Assembly (NCBI RefSeq): GCF_002797855.1
Contig: NZ_PGFB01000002.1
Coordinates: 434,001 to 498,000 of the forward strand
Direction of reading: 5' to 3'
DNA: 64,000 bases
From: Compostimonas suwonensis
Lineage (GTDB): Bacteria; Actinomycetota; Actinomycetes; Actinomycetales; Microbacteriaceae
The notes beneath the pieces are model-generated. The model had not been told where the DNA came from. It saw only the letters and a program-made list of their open reading frames with translations, and did no database searches. Numbering within the stretch: the first letter of the stretch is position 1; every line of letters begins with the position of its first letter. This document shows positions 1-10,069 of this stretch, in pieces. The translations under genes and the position numbers were made by a program.

Positions 1-687
1 CACGGTGGTGAGCCGGGTCCAGGGGCCGGTCTCGTAGAGCTTGACCGGTTCGTCGGGCGAGAGGAAGCCGAGGCTCAGGTGCGAGAAGGCCGCGCCGGCC
101 GGAACGTACTCGAAGCCCGGGATCGGCCGACCCCACACCTCGGCGCGCACCCGCTGCACGAGCTGCTCGCCCGTTCCCGTGGGAACGGCGGCCGCGACCT
201 CGTCGATGCTCTCGCGGGCGACCGAGTCGAGAACGGATGACGCGATCTCGCCCACAGGGTGCCAGCCGCCCTTCGGCGGCGAGATGCCCGCCCACGTCAC
301 AGTGCTGACCTCGTGCGGGAGCTGCACGACGACGGGCCCGGAACCGGCAGCCGCGGCATCCCGGGTCGCGGCATCCGGGGCCGGGGTCGTCTGAGCCGAC
401 ACGGTCTGCACCGACGCCTCCAGCCGGGCGAGACGGTCGAAGAGCGAGCGCATCGGCACCACGGCGTCGAAGTCGGCGCTCTGCGCGAGCGCGAAGGTGC
501 GCAGGCCCAGAACGGTGGGCGTCGAGTCGAGGAGGCCGCGCGGGTAGAGCACGGCGGAGTAGGCGGCGAGAACACCCGATCCGGCGATCAGTCGCACCGA
601 GCCGTCCTCGATGCGCCCGGCGCGCGACAGGTACACCTGCAGGTCGCCGAGCGCGAGGGAATCCACGAGAGAAAATGAGGTACTCAT
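1..687 (-). CDS. Hypothetical protein, C-terminal part cut by window edge
   Basis: An open frame of 229 codons reads leftward from an ATG at 687 and runs off the window at position 1 without a stop, so it is a partial gene. The visible N-terminus starts MSTSFSLVDS and has no signal peptide, membrane segment or motif I can assign. A proline/alanine-rich stretch lies near residues 98-112. Third-position G+C is very high, as expected of a real gene here, and a divergently read thioesterase gene begins at 774. I do not recognise the family; it resembles the uncharacterised conserved proteins common in Microbacteriaceae. The start is the only convincing one because the region upstream belongs to the divergent promoter. 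Confidence 0.7.
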   Translation of the reverse strand, partial: MSTSFSLVDSLALGDLQVYLSRAGRIEDGSVRLIAGSGVLAAYSAVLYPRGLLDSTPTVLGLRTFALAQSADFDAVVPMRSLFDRLARLEASVQTVSAQTTPAPDAATRDAAAAGSGPVVVQLPHEVSTVTWAGISPPKGGWHPVGEIASSVLDSVARESIDEVAAAVPTGTGEQLVQRVRAEVWGRPIPGFEYVPAGAAFSHLSLGFLSPDEPVKLYETGPWTRLTTV

Positions 688-773
688 CTGGTGTCTAAAC
701 TACCTAATGCGGGCGCTCGACATCACCTTTCGCCCGACCGCAATGACGCGGGCGACGACGTGGGAGGCATCCG

Positions 774-1655
774 ATGAACGAGCCCTTGGCCAATCTGCTG
801 GCCGCACTCGACCTCACCGACACCGGCGCGCAGACGAGCGAGGACATCTTCACGGGGCCGTCGCAGTGGATGCCGCTGGGCCGCGTCTTCGGCGGCCAGG
901 TGCTCGCGCAGTCCTGCGTGGCCGCGATGCGCACGGTGCCCGACGATCGCATCGTGCACTCGATGCACGCCTACTTCCTGCGCCCGGGCGATGTCACGAA
1001 GCCGATCACCTTCGGCGTCGACAGGATCCACGACGGCCGCTCGTTCTCGACGCGGCGCACGCAGGCCTACCAGAACGGACTGCCGATCCTCTCGATGATC
1101 GCCTCGTTCCAAGACGTCGACGAGGGGCTCGAGCACCAGGTCGAGATGCCCGCGGATCTGCCCGACCCGGAGTCGCTGCCGAGCCCGCTCGAGACCCTCG
1201 AAGGCGTCGACCATCCCGTCGCCCGGTACTGGGCGACCGAGCGGCCCTTCGACATGAGGCACGTGCCCTCGCCCATCTTCCTGCGGGTCGACGGTGAGCA
1301 CGTCGCTCATCAGGCCGTCTGGATCAAGACGATCGGCGAACTGCCGGACGACCCGAACCTGCACAGGGCGGCCCTCGCCTACGCGAGCGACTACTCGATC
1401 CTCGAGTCGATCTTCCGCCGCCACGGTATCGCCTGGTCGACGCCGGATCTGAAGGCCGCGAGCCTCGACCACGCGATGTGGTGGCACCGTTTCGGCCGGG
1501 TCGACGAGTGGATGCTCTACGTGCAGGAGTCGCCGAGCGCCACGGGCGGCCGCGGTCTCGCGCTCGGGCGGATCTTCGACCGTTCGGGCAGGCTTCTCGC
1601 GAGCGTCGCCCAGGAGGGCATGGTTCGGGTTCCCCTGGGCGGCCGCAGGGAGTAA
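774..1655 (+). CDS. tesB: Acyl-CoA thioesterase II
   Basis: Hydrolyses acyl-CoA to free fatty acid and CoA in the cytoplasm. The 293-residue product has the double hot-dog layout of TesB and nearly the length of the E. coli enzyme (about 286). Family active-site positions are visible: Asp206 in YASDY, Ser230 in the ASLDHAMWWH block (Thr in E. coli) and Gln280 in SVAQEG. The PLGRVFGGQVLAQS and HAYFLRPG blocks are also typical. The start is set by a GGGAGG ribosome site seven bases upstream. It converges on another thioesterase gene (stop at 1711), with a short tandem repeat between the two stops. Confidence 0.95.
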   Translation: MNEPLANLLAALDLTDTGAQTSEDIFTGPSQWMPLGRVFGGQVLAQSCVAAMRTVPDDRIVHSMHAYFLRPGDVTKPITFGVDRIHDGRSFSTRRTQAYQNGLPILSMIASFQDVDEGLEHQVEMPADLPDPESLPSPLETLEGVDHPVARYWATERPFDMRHVPSPIFLRVDGEHVAHQAVWIKTIGELPDDPNLHRAALAYASDYSILESIFRRHGIAWSTPDLKAASLDHAMWWHRFGRVDEWMLYVQESPSATGGRGLALGRIFDRSGRLLASVAQEGMVRVPLGGRRE

Positions 1656-1656
1656 T

Positions 1657-1705
1657 CCCGGGAGCGCTCTGCATTCCGGGAGCGCTCTGCACCCCGGGAG
1701 CGCTC
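1657..1705. repeat. 18-bp tandem repeat, 2.7 copies
   Basis: Three successive copies of CCCGGGAGCGCTCTGCAT-like units (1657-1674, 1675-1692, 1693-1705) fill the gap between two converging genes. Each unit holds the palindrome GAGCGCTC. The first two differ at only two bases. Possible roles are a weak bidirectional terminator or slipped-strand expansion; there is no T-run. Confidence 0.85.
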
Positions 1706-1710
1706 GCTGC

Positions 1711-2202
1711 TCAGCGCCGCTGGGAGAACTCGACCGGTGCCTCGAGGTAGGGCTCCCAGGCCGCGCGCTCGGCGTCGTTGATGCGGCGGGGCCGTGCGGT
1801 CGCGGCATCCACGAGCACGATCGTCGTGGCTGCGCGCGCGTACATCACCGGGCTCGCGGTTCCCGCCGGCGAGAAGACCTCGTAGCAGACCTCGAGGCTC
1901 GCACCGCCCAGCCGGCCGATCCACAGCTGCACGTCGATCGGCTGCCGCATGTAGGGCACGGGTGCGAGGTACTCGATCTCCTGGCGCGCGATGAGCGTGA
2001 GCGTCGCCGCTCCCGGCCGCCCGTCGAGCACCCGGGTGGTGACCGGCCCGCCGAGCGGATCGCTGCTCGGGTTCTGGTCGTCGGTCAGCCAGAACGCGTG
2101 GATGCGCGCCTCTTCGAAGAGGCGCAGCATCTCGGCGTTGTTGACGTGCCCGTAGGCATCGAAATCCGACCAGCGCAGCTGGATCGGAACGTTCAGACGC
2201 AC
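1711..2202 (-). CDS. Acyl-CoA thioesterase, 4HBT/YbgC type
   Basis: A 163-residue single hot-dog protein. The N-terminus RLNVPIQLRWSDFDAYGHVN carries the W-D-D-x-G-H-V-N signature of 4-hydroxybenzoyl-CoA thioesterase-like enzymes, with the Asp expected to be catalytic. It probably cleaves acyl-CoA thioesters; the substrate is unknown. The GTG start at 2202 lies four bases after the ettA stop, so the two genes are likely cotranscribed. Longer upstream frames would run inside ettA and lack homology to the family. Confidence 0.88.
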   Translation of the reverse strand: MRLNVPIQLRWSDFDAYGHVNNAEMLRLFEEARIHAFWLTDDQNPSSDPLGGPVTTRVLDGRPGAATLTLIARQEIEYLAPVPYMRQPIDVQLWIGRLGGASLEVCYEVFSPAGTASPVMYARAATTIVLVDAATARPRRINDAERAAWEPYLEAPVEFSQRR

Positions 2203-2206
2203 GGGT

Positions 2207-3889
<1,683 letters not shown>

Positions 3890-3894
3890 ATTGC

Positions 3895-4449
3895 TTACCA
3901 GTCTATTTGGCGGGTCTGGCCCACGAGGCACGTGTTCGTCGCGAGCATGTGCGCGACCATGCTGTGGTACCCCCCGCTCGCCGGGCCGTACTGCCCCACG
4001 AGGCACTCCCCTTTGAAGCGCACGGCGAACTGCACGGAGTCGGCGTCGAGATTGACGGAGGTCGTGTCGAAGGTGACCTCCATGTCGGCTTTGGTGAACC
4101 CCGCGGCGGCGAGCGCGTCGATGAAGGCGGGGCCCTTGGCGTTCGCGTCGGCGGCGACGACCCCGTTGTTCACGAGGTCGAAGAACGGCAGGTTCTCCGT
4201 CGCACCGAGGTCGGGCAGGAAGACGGGCTGCGGTGCCGGCGTCTCGCTCGGCGCAGCGGAGTCGGTCTGGGTCTCGGTCGGGCTCGGGGTCGTGTCGGGC
4301 GGGGTGCAGGCCGCGAGACCGATGGTGAGCGCCGCGGCCACCACGACGGTTGCCATCGCGCGGGTTCGCGCCGAGCCGCTTCGGCCCTCACGATTCCCCC
4401 GCGTTCCGTCCTCGATCTGGGCAACCCACTGCTCAGCACGCCTCGACAT
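3895..4449 (-). CDS. Small lipoprotein, DUF6993-like
   Basis: A 184-residue product with a basic N-terminus, then a hydrophobic stretch (about residues 32-46) ending in the lipobox LAAC, followed by a proline/threonine/serine-rich spacer and a compact domain of about 110 residues with two cysteines near its end (GECLVG and NTCLVG). It is predicted to be lipid-anchored on the outer face of the membrane. Its setting between ssb and ettA is typical of Microbacteriaceae, where proteins of this shape are grouped as DUF6993. A later start (ATG of MATVVV) would give a more classical signal peptide. Function unknown. Confidence 0.82.
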   Translation of the reverse strand: MSRRAEQWVAQIEDGTRGNREGRSGSARTRAMATVVVAAALTIGLAACTPPDTTPSPTETQTDSAAPSETPAPQPVFLPDLGATENLPFFDLVNNGVVAADANAKGPAFIDALAAAGFTKADMEVTFDTTSVNLDADSVQFAVRFKGECLVGQYGPASGGYHSMVAHMLATNTCLVGQTRQIDW

Positions 4450-4528
4450 TCACCGCATCCCTCCCAGCGCTCGCGAAGCGCGCACGCCGAATCGAGTCTA
4501 CGGTGCCGTATCGGGCTGTGAAGTTGCT

Positions 4529-5119
4529 CTAGAACGGTACCGGAACGTCGCCGTCGGCCAGCTCCTGCCGGTAGCGCGGGTCGCGATCTCCGTCGTGCTC
4601 CCGGCCTCCGTCATCGTGGCCGTCTCCGTCTCCTCGTGCTCCGTCGTCGCGTGCGCCCGGCTCCCGGCCGCCCCGCTGCTCGTCGGCCTCCGTCTGCGGC
4701 TGCTCGCCCTCATCCGAGCGCGGTGCCTGCACCGCCGAGGCCGCCGAGACCACCGGGCTCGACGCGATCGTGCGCGTGACGCTCGTGGTACCCCAGAGCA
4801 GGTCGTGGCCGATCGTCTCGGCCTCGAGCTCGACGGTGGTGCCGGAGCGCTCGGGCGCCTGCCAGTCGCGGATCCGCAGCTTGCCCACCGCCACGATCCT
4901 GTCGCCCTTGTCGACCGAGGTCGCCGCGTTGAAGGCGAGCTGGCGGAAGCTCGTGACGGTGTACCAGTTGGTGTCGCCGTCGACCCAGCGGTTCGAGGAG
5001 CGATCGAATCTGCGTTGCGTGGACGCGAGCCGGAAGCTCGTGATGGCGAGCCCTGCGCTCGTGACGATGTGACGCGGTGTGGTTGCCACGACGCCCGTGA
5101 GCGTCATCGTGTCGGTCAT
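4529..5119 (-). CDS. ssb: Single-stranded DNA-binding protein
   Basis: A 196-residue protein with an OB fold over residues 1-110: the TLTGVVATTPRHI strand, aromatic residues in NWYTVTSF and RDWQAPE. A disordered Gly/Asp/Arg/Glu-rich tail follows and ends GDVPVPF, a variant of the acidic Pro-Phe tip by which SSB recruits partner proteins. It binds single-stranded DNA in replication, repair or uptake. The start follows a GGGAG site. This divergent type with a long tail occurs in actinobacteria besides the canonical SSB encoded with rpsF, so it may be the second SSB. Confidence 0.9.
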   Translation of the reverse strand: MTDTMTLTGVVATTPRHIVTSAGLAITSFRLASTQRRFDRSSNRWVDGDTNWYTVTSFRQLAFNAATSVDKGDRIVAVGKLRIRDWQAPERSGTTVELEAETIGHDLLWGTTSVTRTIASSPVVSAASAVQAPRSDEGEQPQTEADEQRGGREPGARDDGARGDGDGHDDGGREHDGDRDPRYRQELADGDVPVPF

Positions 5120-5389
5120 GGTGTGTTCTCCCTCGTGGATTCGCGCCGCCGCGGATGGCGACGGACGCACCGACCGGGGTGAGCACTCGTGCCAGCAACG
5201 TCCACCCCGGGCGGCGCTCAAGAATTCTGCGGCGCCGGTGGCCGGCATCCGGAGCTCGTATCGCGATGTGGTGATGGATGCCGGATCCCCTGCCCCTGTG
5301 CAGGGCGAGTCGTGCGGTCGCACCTCGCGCGGCGGAGGCCCGGACCGACCCGCCCCGGGCGGCGCCGACGATTCCCCTAGAGTTGAGCC

Positions 5390-6394
5390 ATGAGCTTCGA
5401 GGCCGCGGACGACCGTTACGACAGCATGCGCTACCGGCGCTCGGGACGCAGCGGGGTCATGCTCCCCGCCCTCTCGCTGGGCCTCTGGCACAACTTCGGA
5501 TTCGACCGCCCGCTCGACACCCAGCGCGCGATCCTCCGCAGGGCCTTCGACCTCGGGATCACCCACTTCGACCTCGCGAACAACTACGGCCCGCCTCCGG
5601 GCTCCGCGGAGGCGACCTTCGGCCGGATCTTCGCCGACGACTTCCGCCCCTACCGCGACGAGCTCATCATCTCGTCGAAGGCCGGCTACCTGATGTGGCC
5701 CGGCCCCTACGGCGAATGGGGCTCCCGCAAGAGCATGCTCGCCTCGCTCGATCAGAGCCTCGGCCGTATGGGCATCGACTACGTCGACATCTTCTACTCC
5801 CACCGGCCCGACCCGCAGACGCCCATCGAGGAGACGATGGGCGCGCTCGCGACCGCCGTGCGCCAGGGCAAGGCCCTCTACGCCGGGATCTCGAACTACG
5901 ATCCCGAGCAGACGCGCGCCGCCGCAGCGGCCCTCGCCGCCGAAGGAGTGCCGCTGCTCATCCACCAGCCGCGCTACAGCATGTTCGACCGCCACATCGA
6001 AGAGGGGCTGTTCCCCGTGCTCGAGGAGGTCGGGGCCGGGAGCATCGTCTTCTCCCCGCTCGCTCAGGGACTGCTCACCGACCGCTACCTCTCGGGCGAC
6101 ATCCCGTCGGACTCGCGGGCGGCGACGAGCCGCTTCCTGCCGGAGGACCGCATCGGGCAGGAGTATCTCGCGCGCGCCCGAGCGCTCGACGAGTTCGCGC
6201 AGGGCCGCGGCCAGACTCTCGCCCAGCTCGCCCTGAGCTGGGTGCTGCGTCAGAGCGGGGTGACCTCGGCGCTCATCGGCGCGAGCAGCGTGCGCCAGCT
6301 CGAGCAGAACGTGGGAGCGCTTCGGGCCCCCGCGCTCACGGCGGACGAGATCTCGGCGCTCGAGCCCCTCGCCGTGCACGGCACGGCCTTCTAG
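5390..6394 (+). CDS. Aldo/keto reductase, YghZ-like
   Basis: NADPH-dependent reductase of aldehydes or ketones with a TIM barrel. The tetrad is visible: Asp61 (FDLANNYG), Tyr66, Lys97 (SSKAGY) and His138 (YSHRPDP). The 334-residue length and the NNYGPPPGSAE segment match the YghZ/L-glyceraldehyde-3-phosphate reductase group. The exact substrate cannot be read. A TAGAGT -10 hexamer (5378-5383) ends six bases before the ATG, so the transcript is probably leaderless. Confidence 0.93.
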   Translation: MSFEAADDRYDSMRYRRSGRSGVMLPALSLGLWHNFGFDRPLDTQRAILRRAFDLGITHFDLANNYGPPPGSAEATFGRIFADDFRPYRDELIISSKAGYLMWPGPYGEWGSRKSMLASLDQSLGRMGIDYVDIFYSHRPDPQTPIEETMGALATAVRQGKALYAGISNYDPEQTRAAAAALAAEGVPLLIHQPRYSMFDRHIEEGLFPVLEEVGAGSIVFSPLAQGLLTDRYLSGDIPSDSRAATSRFLPEDRIGQEYLARARALDEFAQGRGQTLAQLALSWVLRQSGVTSALIGASSVRQLEQNVGALRAPALTADEISALEPLAVHGTAF

Positions 6395-6430
6395 CCCCGC
6401 TGGCCGCCCACCGCACCCCGGCTCGAACAC

Positions 6431-6478
6431 GACGGCCGGGGCATCGCCGCCTCTTCGGGGCGGCCGTCCTCTCCTCCC
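6431..6478 (+). terminator. Candidate terminator after the aldo/keto reductase
   Basis: GACGGCC (6431-6437) can pair with GGCCGTC (6462-6468), and nested inside is GCCGCC (6446-6451) with GGCGGC (6459-6464). A pyrimidine-rich tail (CTCTCCTCCCC) follows. There is no clean T-run, so efficiency is uncertain. Confidence 0.45.
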
Positions 6479-6600
6479 CAGGTTCCGCACCACGGCCTTC
6501 TTCCCCGTGCTTCCTCTCGCCGACCCGCGATGTCGGCGGCCCGCCGTAGTCTTCAGGCGAACGAAGCGATCGACGGGCCGGCGTCGCGAGAGGAGAAGAC

Positions 6601-6858
6601 ATGAACACGCACACCATCCCCACCGTCATGGCCGGCCGTGGCGCGGCTCTCATCCGCAGCACGGCGGTTCCCGTCACGACGGGCCTGTGGCGGGTCACGA
6701 CGTCGAGCGGTGCAGTACTCGGCCACGTGCAGAGCACGAGCGACCCCCGCGGCGAGCGGTTCGCGGCACGGCGCGCCTCGAGCATCCCGGGCACGACGAT
6801 CGAGCTCGGGCTGTTCTGGAGCATCGACGACGCGCTGGCCTGCTTCGACCACGGATGA
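6601..6858 (+). CDS. Small hypothetical protein
   Basis: An 85-residue basic protein with no signal peptide or membrane helix. Its body (GLWRVTTSSGAVLGHV, then FAARRASSIPG and ELGLFWSIDDALACF) looks like a small beta-rich domain with a closing helix. It has an AGGAG ribosome site five bases before the ATG, which favours a real gene over chance. A divergent or upstream partner is not evident. I do not recognise the family. Confidence 0.7.
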   Translation: MNTHTIPTVMAGRGAALIRSTAVPVTTGLWRVTTSSGAVLGHVQSTSDPRGERFAARRASSIPGTTIELGLFWSIDDALACFDHG

Positions 6859-6957
6859 GCCCGCATCGCTCCTCGGCGAGACGGCCCGAGGATCGGCTCT
6901 ACGACACTGCGGCGAATCGGCGCCGATTCCGGGGACGCCGCGGGTAGAGTGCGGCAC

Positions 6958-7698
6958 ATGCAGTGGTGGAATGATTTCGTTGACTGGTTCTTATCGAGCG
7001 GCGCGCGGCCGGTGCTCTTCGGCTCCGCCGTCATCTTCGTCTCCATCCTCGTCTCCGGACTTCTCGGTGGATGGATCGCCCGCGGCGCGACCCGTCGGGT
7101 GCTCGCCCAGCGCGATGCGGAGCACAAGTCCGCGGCCATCGCCGCGCTCGTGGATGCCGCCACCGAGGCCTCGGTGTGGAACTCCCTCACCCCGCAGGAG
7201 CAGGTGCTCGCCGACCGCGCCGTCGGGCAGGCCGACATCCACGTCCGCCTTCTGCCGATCCGCGGTTCCGCGATCACCGCCGACTGGGCAGCCCACCAGC
7301 TCGCCGTGATGAAGCGCAACTCGGCGACCTTCGGCTACCAGCTCGAACCGGCGATCGCAGAGTTCCGCGACCGTCTCGTCGACTGGCAGGAGAGGCCGTC
7401 GCGCGCCCGCAAGGCGTTCCAGGCCGATCTCACGGCCTGGACCTACGAGACCTCCCCAGTCGAGCGCACCCTGCTCGAGCAGCAGGACGCGTGGGTCGCG
7501 CAGCAGCATCATCAGCAGTACACGCCGCCCGCGGCATCCGCCCCCACTCGACCGGCCGCCGCCCCGGACACCGCCACGCAGCAGCTCATCAACGACGTGG
7601 CCGCGATCGAGAACTCGGCCCCCGTTCCGGCACCGGTTCCCGCGTACCCCAACGCGAAGCCGACCGGCCTGGAGGCCCCGGGTCAGACCCGGCCGTAG
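6958..7698 (+). CDS. Membrane-anchored hypothetical protein
   Basis: A 246-residue product with one N-terminal membrane helix (about residues 18-40, LFGSAVIFVSILVSGLLGG) and a cytosolic alpha-helical body, ending in a proline/alanine-rich tail. A GTG at 6949 could extend the frame, but it overlaps the TAGAGT -10 hexamer at 6945-6950. The ATG at 6958, seven bases further on, is the likely leaderless start. Proteins opening MQWWN with this layout are common and uncharacterised in Microbacteriaceae. The stop lies five bases from the convergent nadE stop. Confidence 0.82.
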   Translation: MQWWNDFVDWFLSSGARPVLFGSAVIFVSILVSGLLGGWIARGATRRVLAQRDAEHKSAAIAALVDAATEASVWNSLTPQEQVLADRAVGQADIHVRLLPIRGSAITADWAAHQLAVMKRNSATFGYQLEPAIAEFRDRLVDWQERPSRARKAFQADLTAWTYETSPVERTLLEQQDAWVAQQHHQQYTPPAASAPTRPAAAPDTATQQLINDVAAIENSAPVPAPVPAYPNAKPTGLEAPGQTRP

Positions 7699-7702
7699 CC
7701 GA

Positions 7703-8545
7703 CTACGGAGTCCAGCGATTGGCGTCGCTGCGCCACCACTGATCGAACCTCGACACGGGCGCCTGACGTTTGTGCTCCGTCGACGCGTAACGGCGTTCGA
7801 GCTCGAGCGCGTGCGCCTCGTCGACGTCTTCGCCCTCGAGGTAGTCGTCGATGACCTGGTAGCTCAAGCCCAGATTGGCCTCATCCGTCTGCCCGGGCAG
7901 CTCGTCGAGCAGATCGGCCGTGGGTGCCTTGAGGTAGAGGCGCTCGGGCGCGCCGAGCTGCTGCAGCAGGGCTTTGCCCTGTCTCTTCGTGAGACCGCTC
8001 AGCGGCAGGATGTCGGCCCCGCCGTCGCCGAACTTCGTGAAGAAGCCGGTGACGGCCTCGGCGGCGTGGTCGGTGCCTACGACGAGCGCGCCGCGCTCCC
8101 CCGCGATCGCGTACTGCGCCACCATACGCAGGCGGGCCTTCGCGTTGCCCTTGGTGAAATCGGAGAGCGGCCCGACGCTGTCGCGGAACTCGTCGTCCAC
8201 ACCGTCGACGCCTCGTTTGATGTTGAAGGTGATCGACTCGTCGGGCGCGATGAAGCCGAGGGCCAGCTGCGCGTCGTCTTCGTCGTGCTGCACGCCGTAC
8301 GGCAGCCGCACGGCCGCGAAGTGCGCCTCCACGCCGTCGGCTCGCAGCTCCTCGACGGCGAGCTGGCAGAGCCGCCCGGCCAATGAGGAGTCCTGCCCTC
8401 CGCTGATGCCCAGAACGAAGCCGGTGGCTCCGCTCACGACCACGTACTGCTTGAGGAAGTCCACCCGCGCGCGGATCTCGGAGGCCGGGTCGATCGTGGG
8501 CCGCACGTTGAGCGTTTCGATGATCTGAGACTGGATGTCGCGCAT
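7703..8545 (-). CDS. nadE: NAD+ synthase, ammonia-dependent
   Basis: Converts deamido-NAD+ to NAD+ with ATP and ammonia, the last step of NAD synthesis. The 280-residue product contains the ATP-pyrophosphatase loop SGGQDSS, the GTDHAAEA motif and the [10 protein letters not shown] and [12 protein letters not shown] segments of NadE. No N-terminal glutaminase domain is present, which makes it the short ammonia-using form. A TATGGT hexamer six bases before the ATG suggests a leaderless transcript and supports this start over longer frames. Confidence 0.96.
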   Translation of the reverse strand: MRDIQSQIIETLNVRPTIDPASEIRARVDFLKQYVVVSGATGFVLGISGGQDSSLAGRLCQLAVEELRADGVEAHFAAVRLPYGVQHDEDDAQLALGFIAPDESITFNIKRGVDGVDDEFRDSVGPLSDFTKGNAKARLRMVAQYAIAGERGALVVGTDHAAEAVTGFFTKFGDGGADILPLSGLTKRQGKALLQQLGAPERLYLKAPTADLLDELPGQTDEANLGLSYQVIDDYLEGEDVDEAHALELERRYASTEHKRQAPVSRFDQWWRSDANRWTP

Positions 8546-8663
8546 AAAAGCACCATACTCCGAGCATGTTTCGCCGGTGTCACGTGGGGCTGCCGGGCTG
8601 CCCGCCCGCTGCCCGCTATCATCGCGGGAAGCCCGCCGACGAGCTCCGACGAAGGAGAGACCC

Positions 8664-9878
8664 GTGGACCTCAGCAGCCTTGTGGTGATACCCGCGATCG
8701 CCGTCGTCGCGCCGCTCCTCGCCTCGTCGATCGGCCGCTTCGTCAAGATCCCGCTCGTCGTCTTCGAGATCGTGCTGGGCGTGCTGCTCGGCCCCGCCGT
8801 CCTCGGCTGGGTGAGCGAGACGGCGTTCACCGAGACCCTCGCGAACTTCGGCCTCGCGATGCTGTTCTTCCTCGCCGGCAACGAGATCGATTTCGCCTCG
8901 ATCGCTGGCCGGCCGCTGAAGCGCGCGGGGCTGGGCTGGCTCGTGTCGCTCGCGGTCGGTGTGCTCGCCGGCATCCTGCTCGCGCCGTCGCTCGCCGCGG
9001 GTGTCTTCATCGGCATCGCCTTGACCTCGACGGCCCTCGGCACGATCATGCCGGTGCTGCGCGATGCGGGCGAGCTGAAGACGCCGTTCGGGCGCGCGGT
9101 CACCGCGGTCGGCGCCGTCGGCGAGTTCGGCCCGCTCATCGCGATCTCGCTGTTCCTGAGCGGTCGTACTCCGCTGCACGCGACGCTCGTGCTGCTCGGC
9201 TTCGCCGTGATCGCGGGCGCGGGCGTGTGGATCGCTGCGCGCGGCCACCACCGCACGATGCACCGGGTGATCGCATCCACGCTGCACACGAGCGCGCAGT
9301 TCGCCGTGCGCCTCGTGATCCTCATCCTCGCAGCGCTCGTGGCCCTCAGCATCGTGCTCGGACTCGACATGCTGCTCGGCGCCTTCGCGGCCGGAGTGCT
9401 CTACAAACTGCTGCTCTCGGGGGCCGACGCCGAGGACTACGAGTTCGTCGAGACGAAGATCGAGGCGGTCGGCTTCGGTTTCCTCGTGCCCATCTTCTTC
9501 GTCTACACGGGGGTGACCTTCGATCTCGACGCCCTGCTGGGGAGCACACGAGCGCTCATCCTGCTGCCCGTCTTCCTCGTGCTGCTGCTCGTGGTGCGCG
9601 GCATCCCGAGCGCTTTCGCGGCGCCACCGGGTGCGACAGGCGCCGATCGTCGGGCGCTCGGCCTCTTCGGCGCCACCGGCCTGCCCATCATCGTCGCCGT
9701 CACCGCGATCGGAGTCGACACGGGAGATCTGCAGGCGAGCACAGCTTCGGCGCTCGTGGGCGCCGGAATGCTCTCGGTGCTCCTGTTCCCGCTGCTCGGC
9801 CTGTGGCAGCGTCGACGTTCCGCAGACGGCGGGGTGCGCGAGCCCGACGCCGATGTCGCCGTGCCCGACGAGGGCTGA
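8664..9878 (+). CDS. Cation:proton antiporter, CPA2/KefB-like
   Basis: A 404-residue integral membrane protein with about 11-12 hydrophobic segments and the Na+/H+ exchanger fold (PF00999). The unwound-helix region [10 protein letters not shown] and the paired [14 protein letters not shown] helix are recognisable. It probably exchanges monovalent cations (K+ or Na+) for protons. There is no C-terminal RCK/TrkA domain; the tail is short and acidic. The GTG start at 8664 has GAAGGAG nine bases upstream. It is divergent from nadE. Confidence 0.9.
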   Translation: MDLSSLVVIPAIAVVAPLLASSIGRFVKIPLVVFEIVLGVLLGPAVLGWVSETAFTETLANFGLAMLFFLAGNEIDFASIAGRPLKRAGLGWLVSLAVGVLAGILLAPSLAAGVFIGIALTSTALGTIMPVLRDAGELKTPFGRAVTAVGAVGEFGPLIAISLFLSGRTPLHATLVLLGFAVIAGAGVWIAARGHHRTMHRVIASTLHTSAQFAVRLVILILAALVALSIVLGLDMLLGAFAAGVLYKLLLSGADAEDYEFVETKIEAVGFGFLVPIFFVYTGVTFDLDALLGSTRALILLPVFLVLLLVVRGIPSAFAAPPGATGADRRALGLFGATGLPIIVAVTAIGVDTGDLQASTASALVGAGMLSVLLFPLLGLWQRRRSADGGVREPDADVAVPDEG

Positions 9879-9949
9879 ACCCGGCGGAGACCGAGCCCAG
9901 CGATGCTGCCCGCGCCCGTGCCGAGGCCCTTCGCCTCTGTGGCACCCAT

Positions 9950-10022
9950 ACGAGGCACAAATGTTTACCCCGCTGTAGTGCCTCGTTCATGCCGCGTTGG
10001 CTTCATATGACTTTCGTATGAA
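9950..10022. promoter_or_regulatory. Inverted repeats upstream of phoA
   Basis: Two elements lie in the 191-bp gap before phoA. ACGAGGCAC (9950-9958) is repeated inverted as GTGCCTCGT (9978-9986) and could be a stem with a 19-nt loop. TTCATATGA (10002-10010) and TCGTATGAA (10014-10022) form a near-perfect 9-3-9 palindrome, and a further TCATACGA sits at 10042. The second element is well placed for an operator of phoA. A match to the actinobacterial PHO box is weak, so control by phosphate is an inference only. Confidence 0.5.
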
Positions 10023-10069
10023 TCGCCATCGTTCGGTGGCGTCATACGACACTCAGGAGCATCCACCTC

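Noticed and set aside
9985-10006. PHO box upstream of phoA
   Set aside because: GTTCATGCCGC and the next 11-mer only weakly resemble the actinobacterial GTTCACC repeat; kept as an inverted-repeat feature only.
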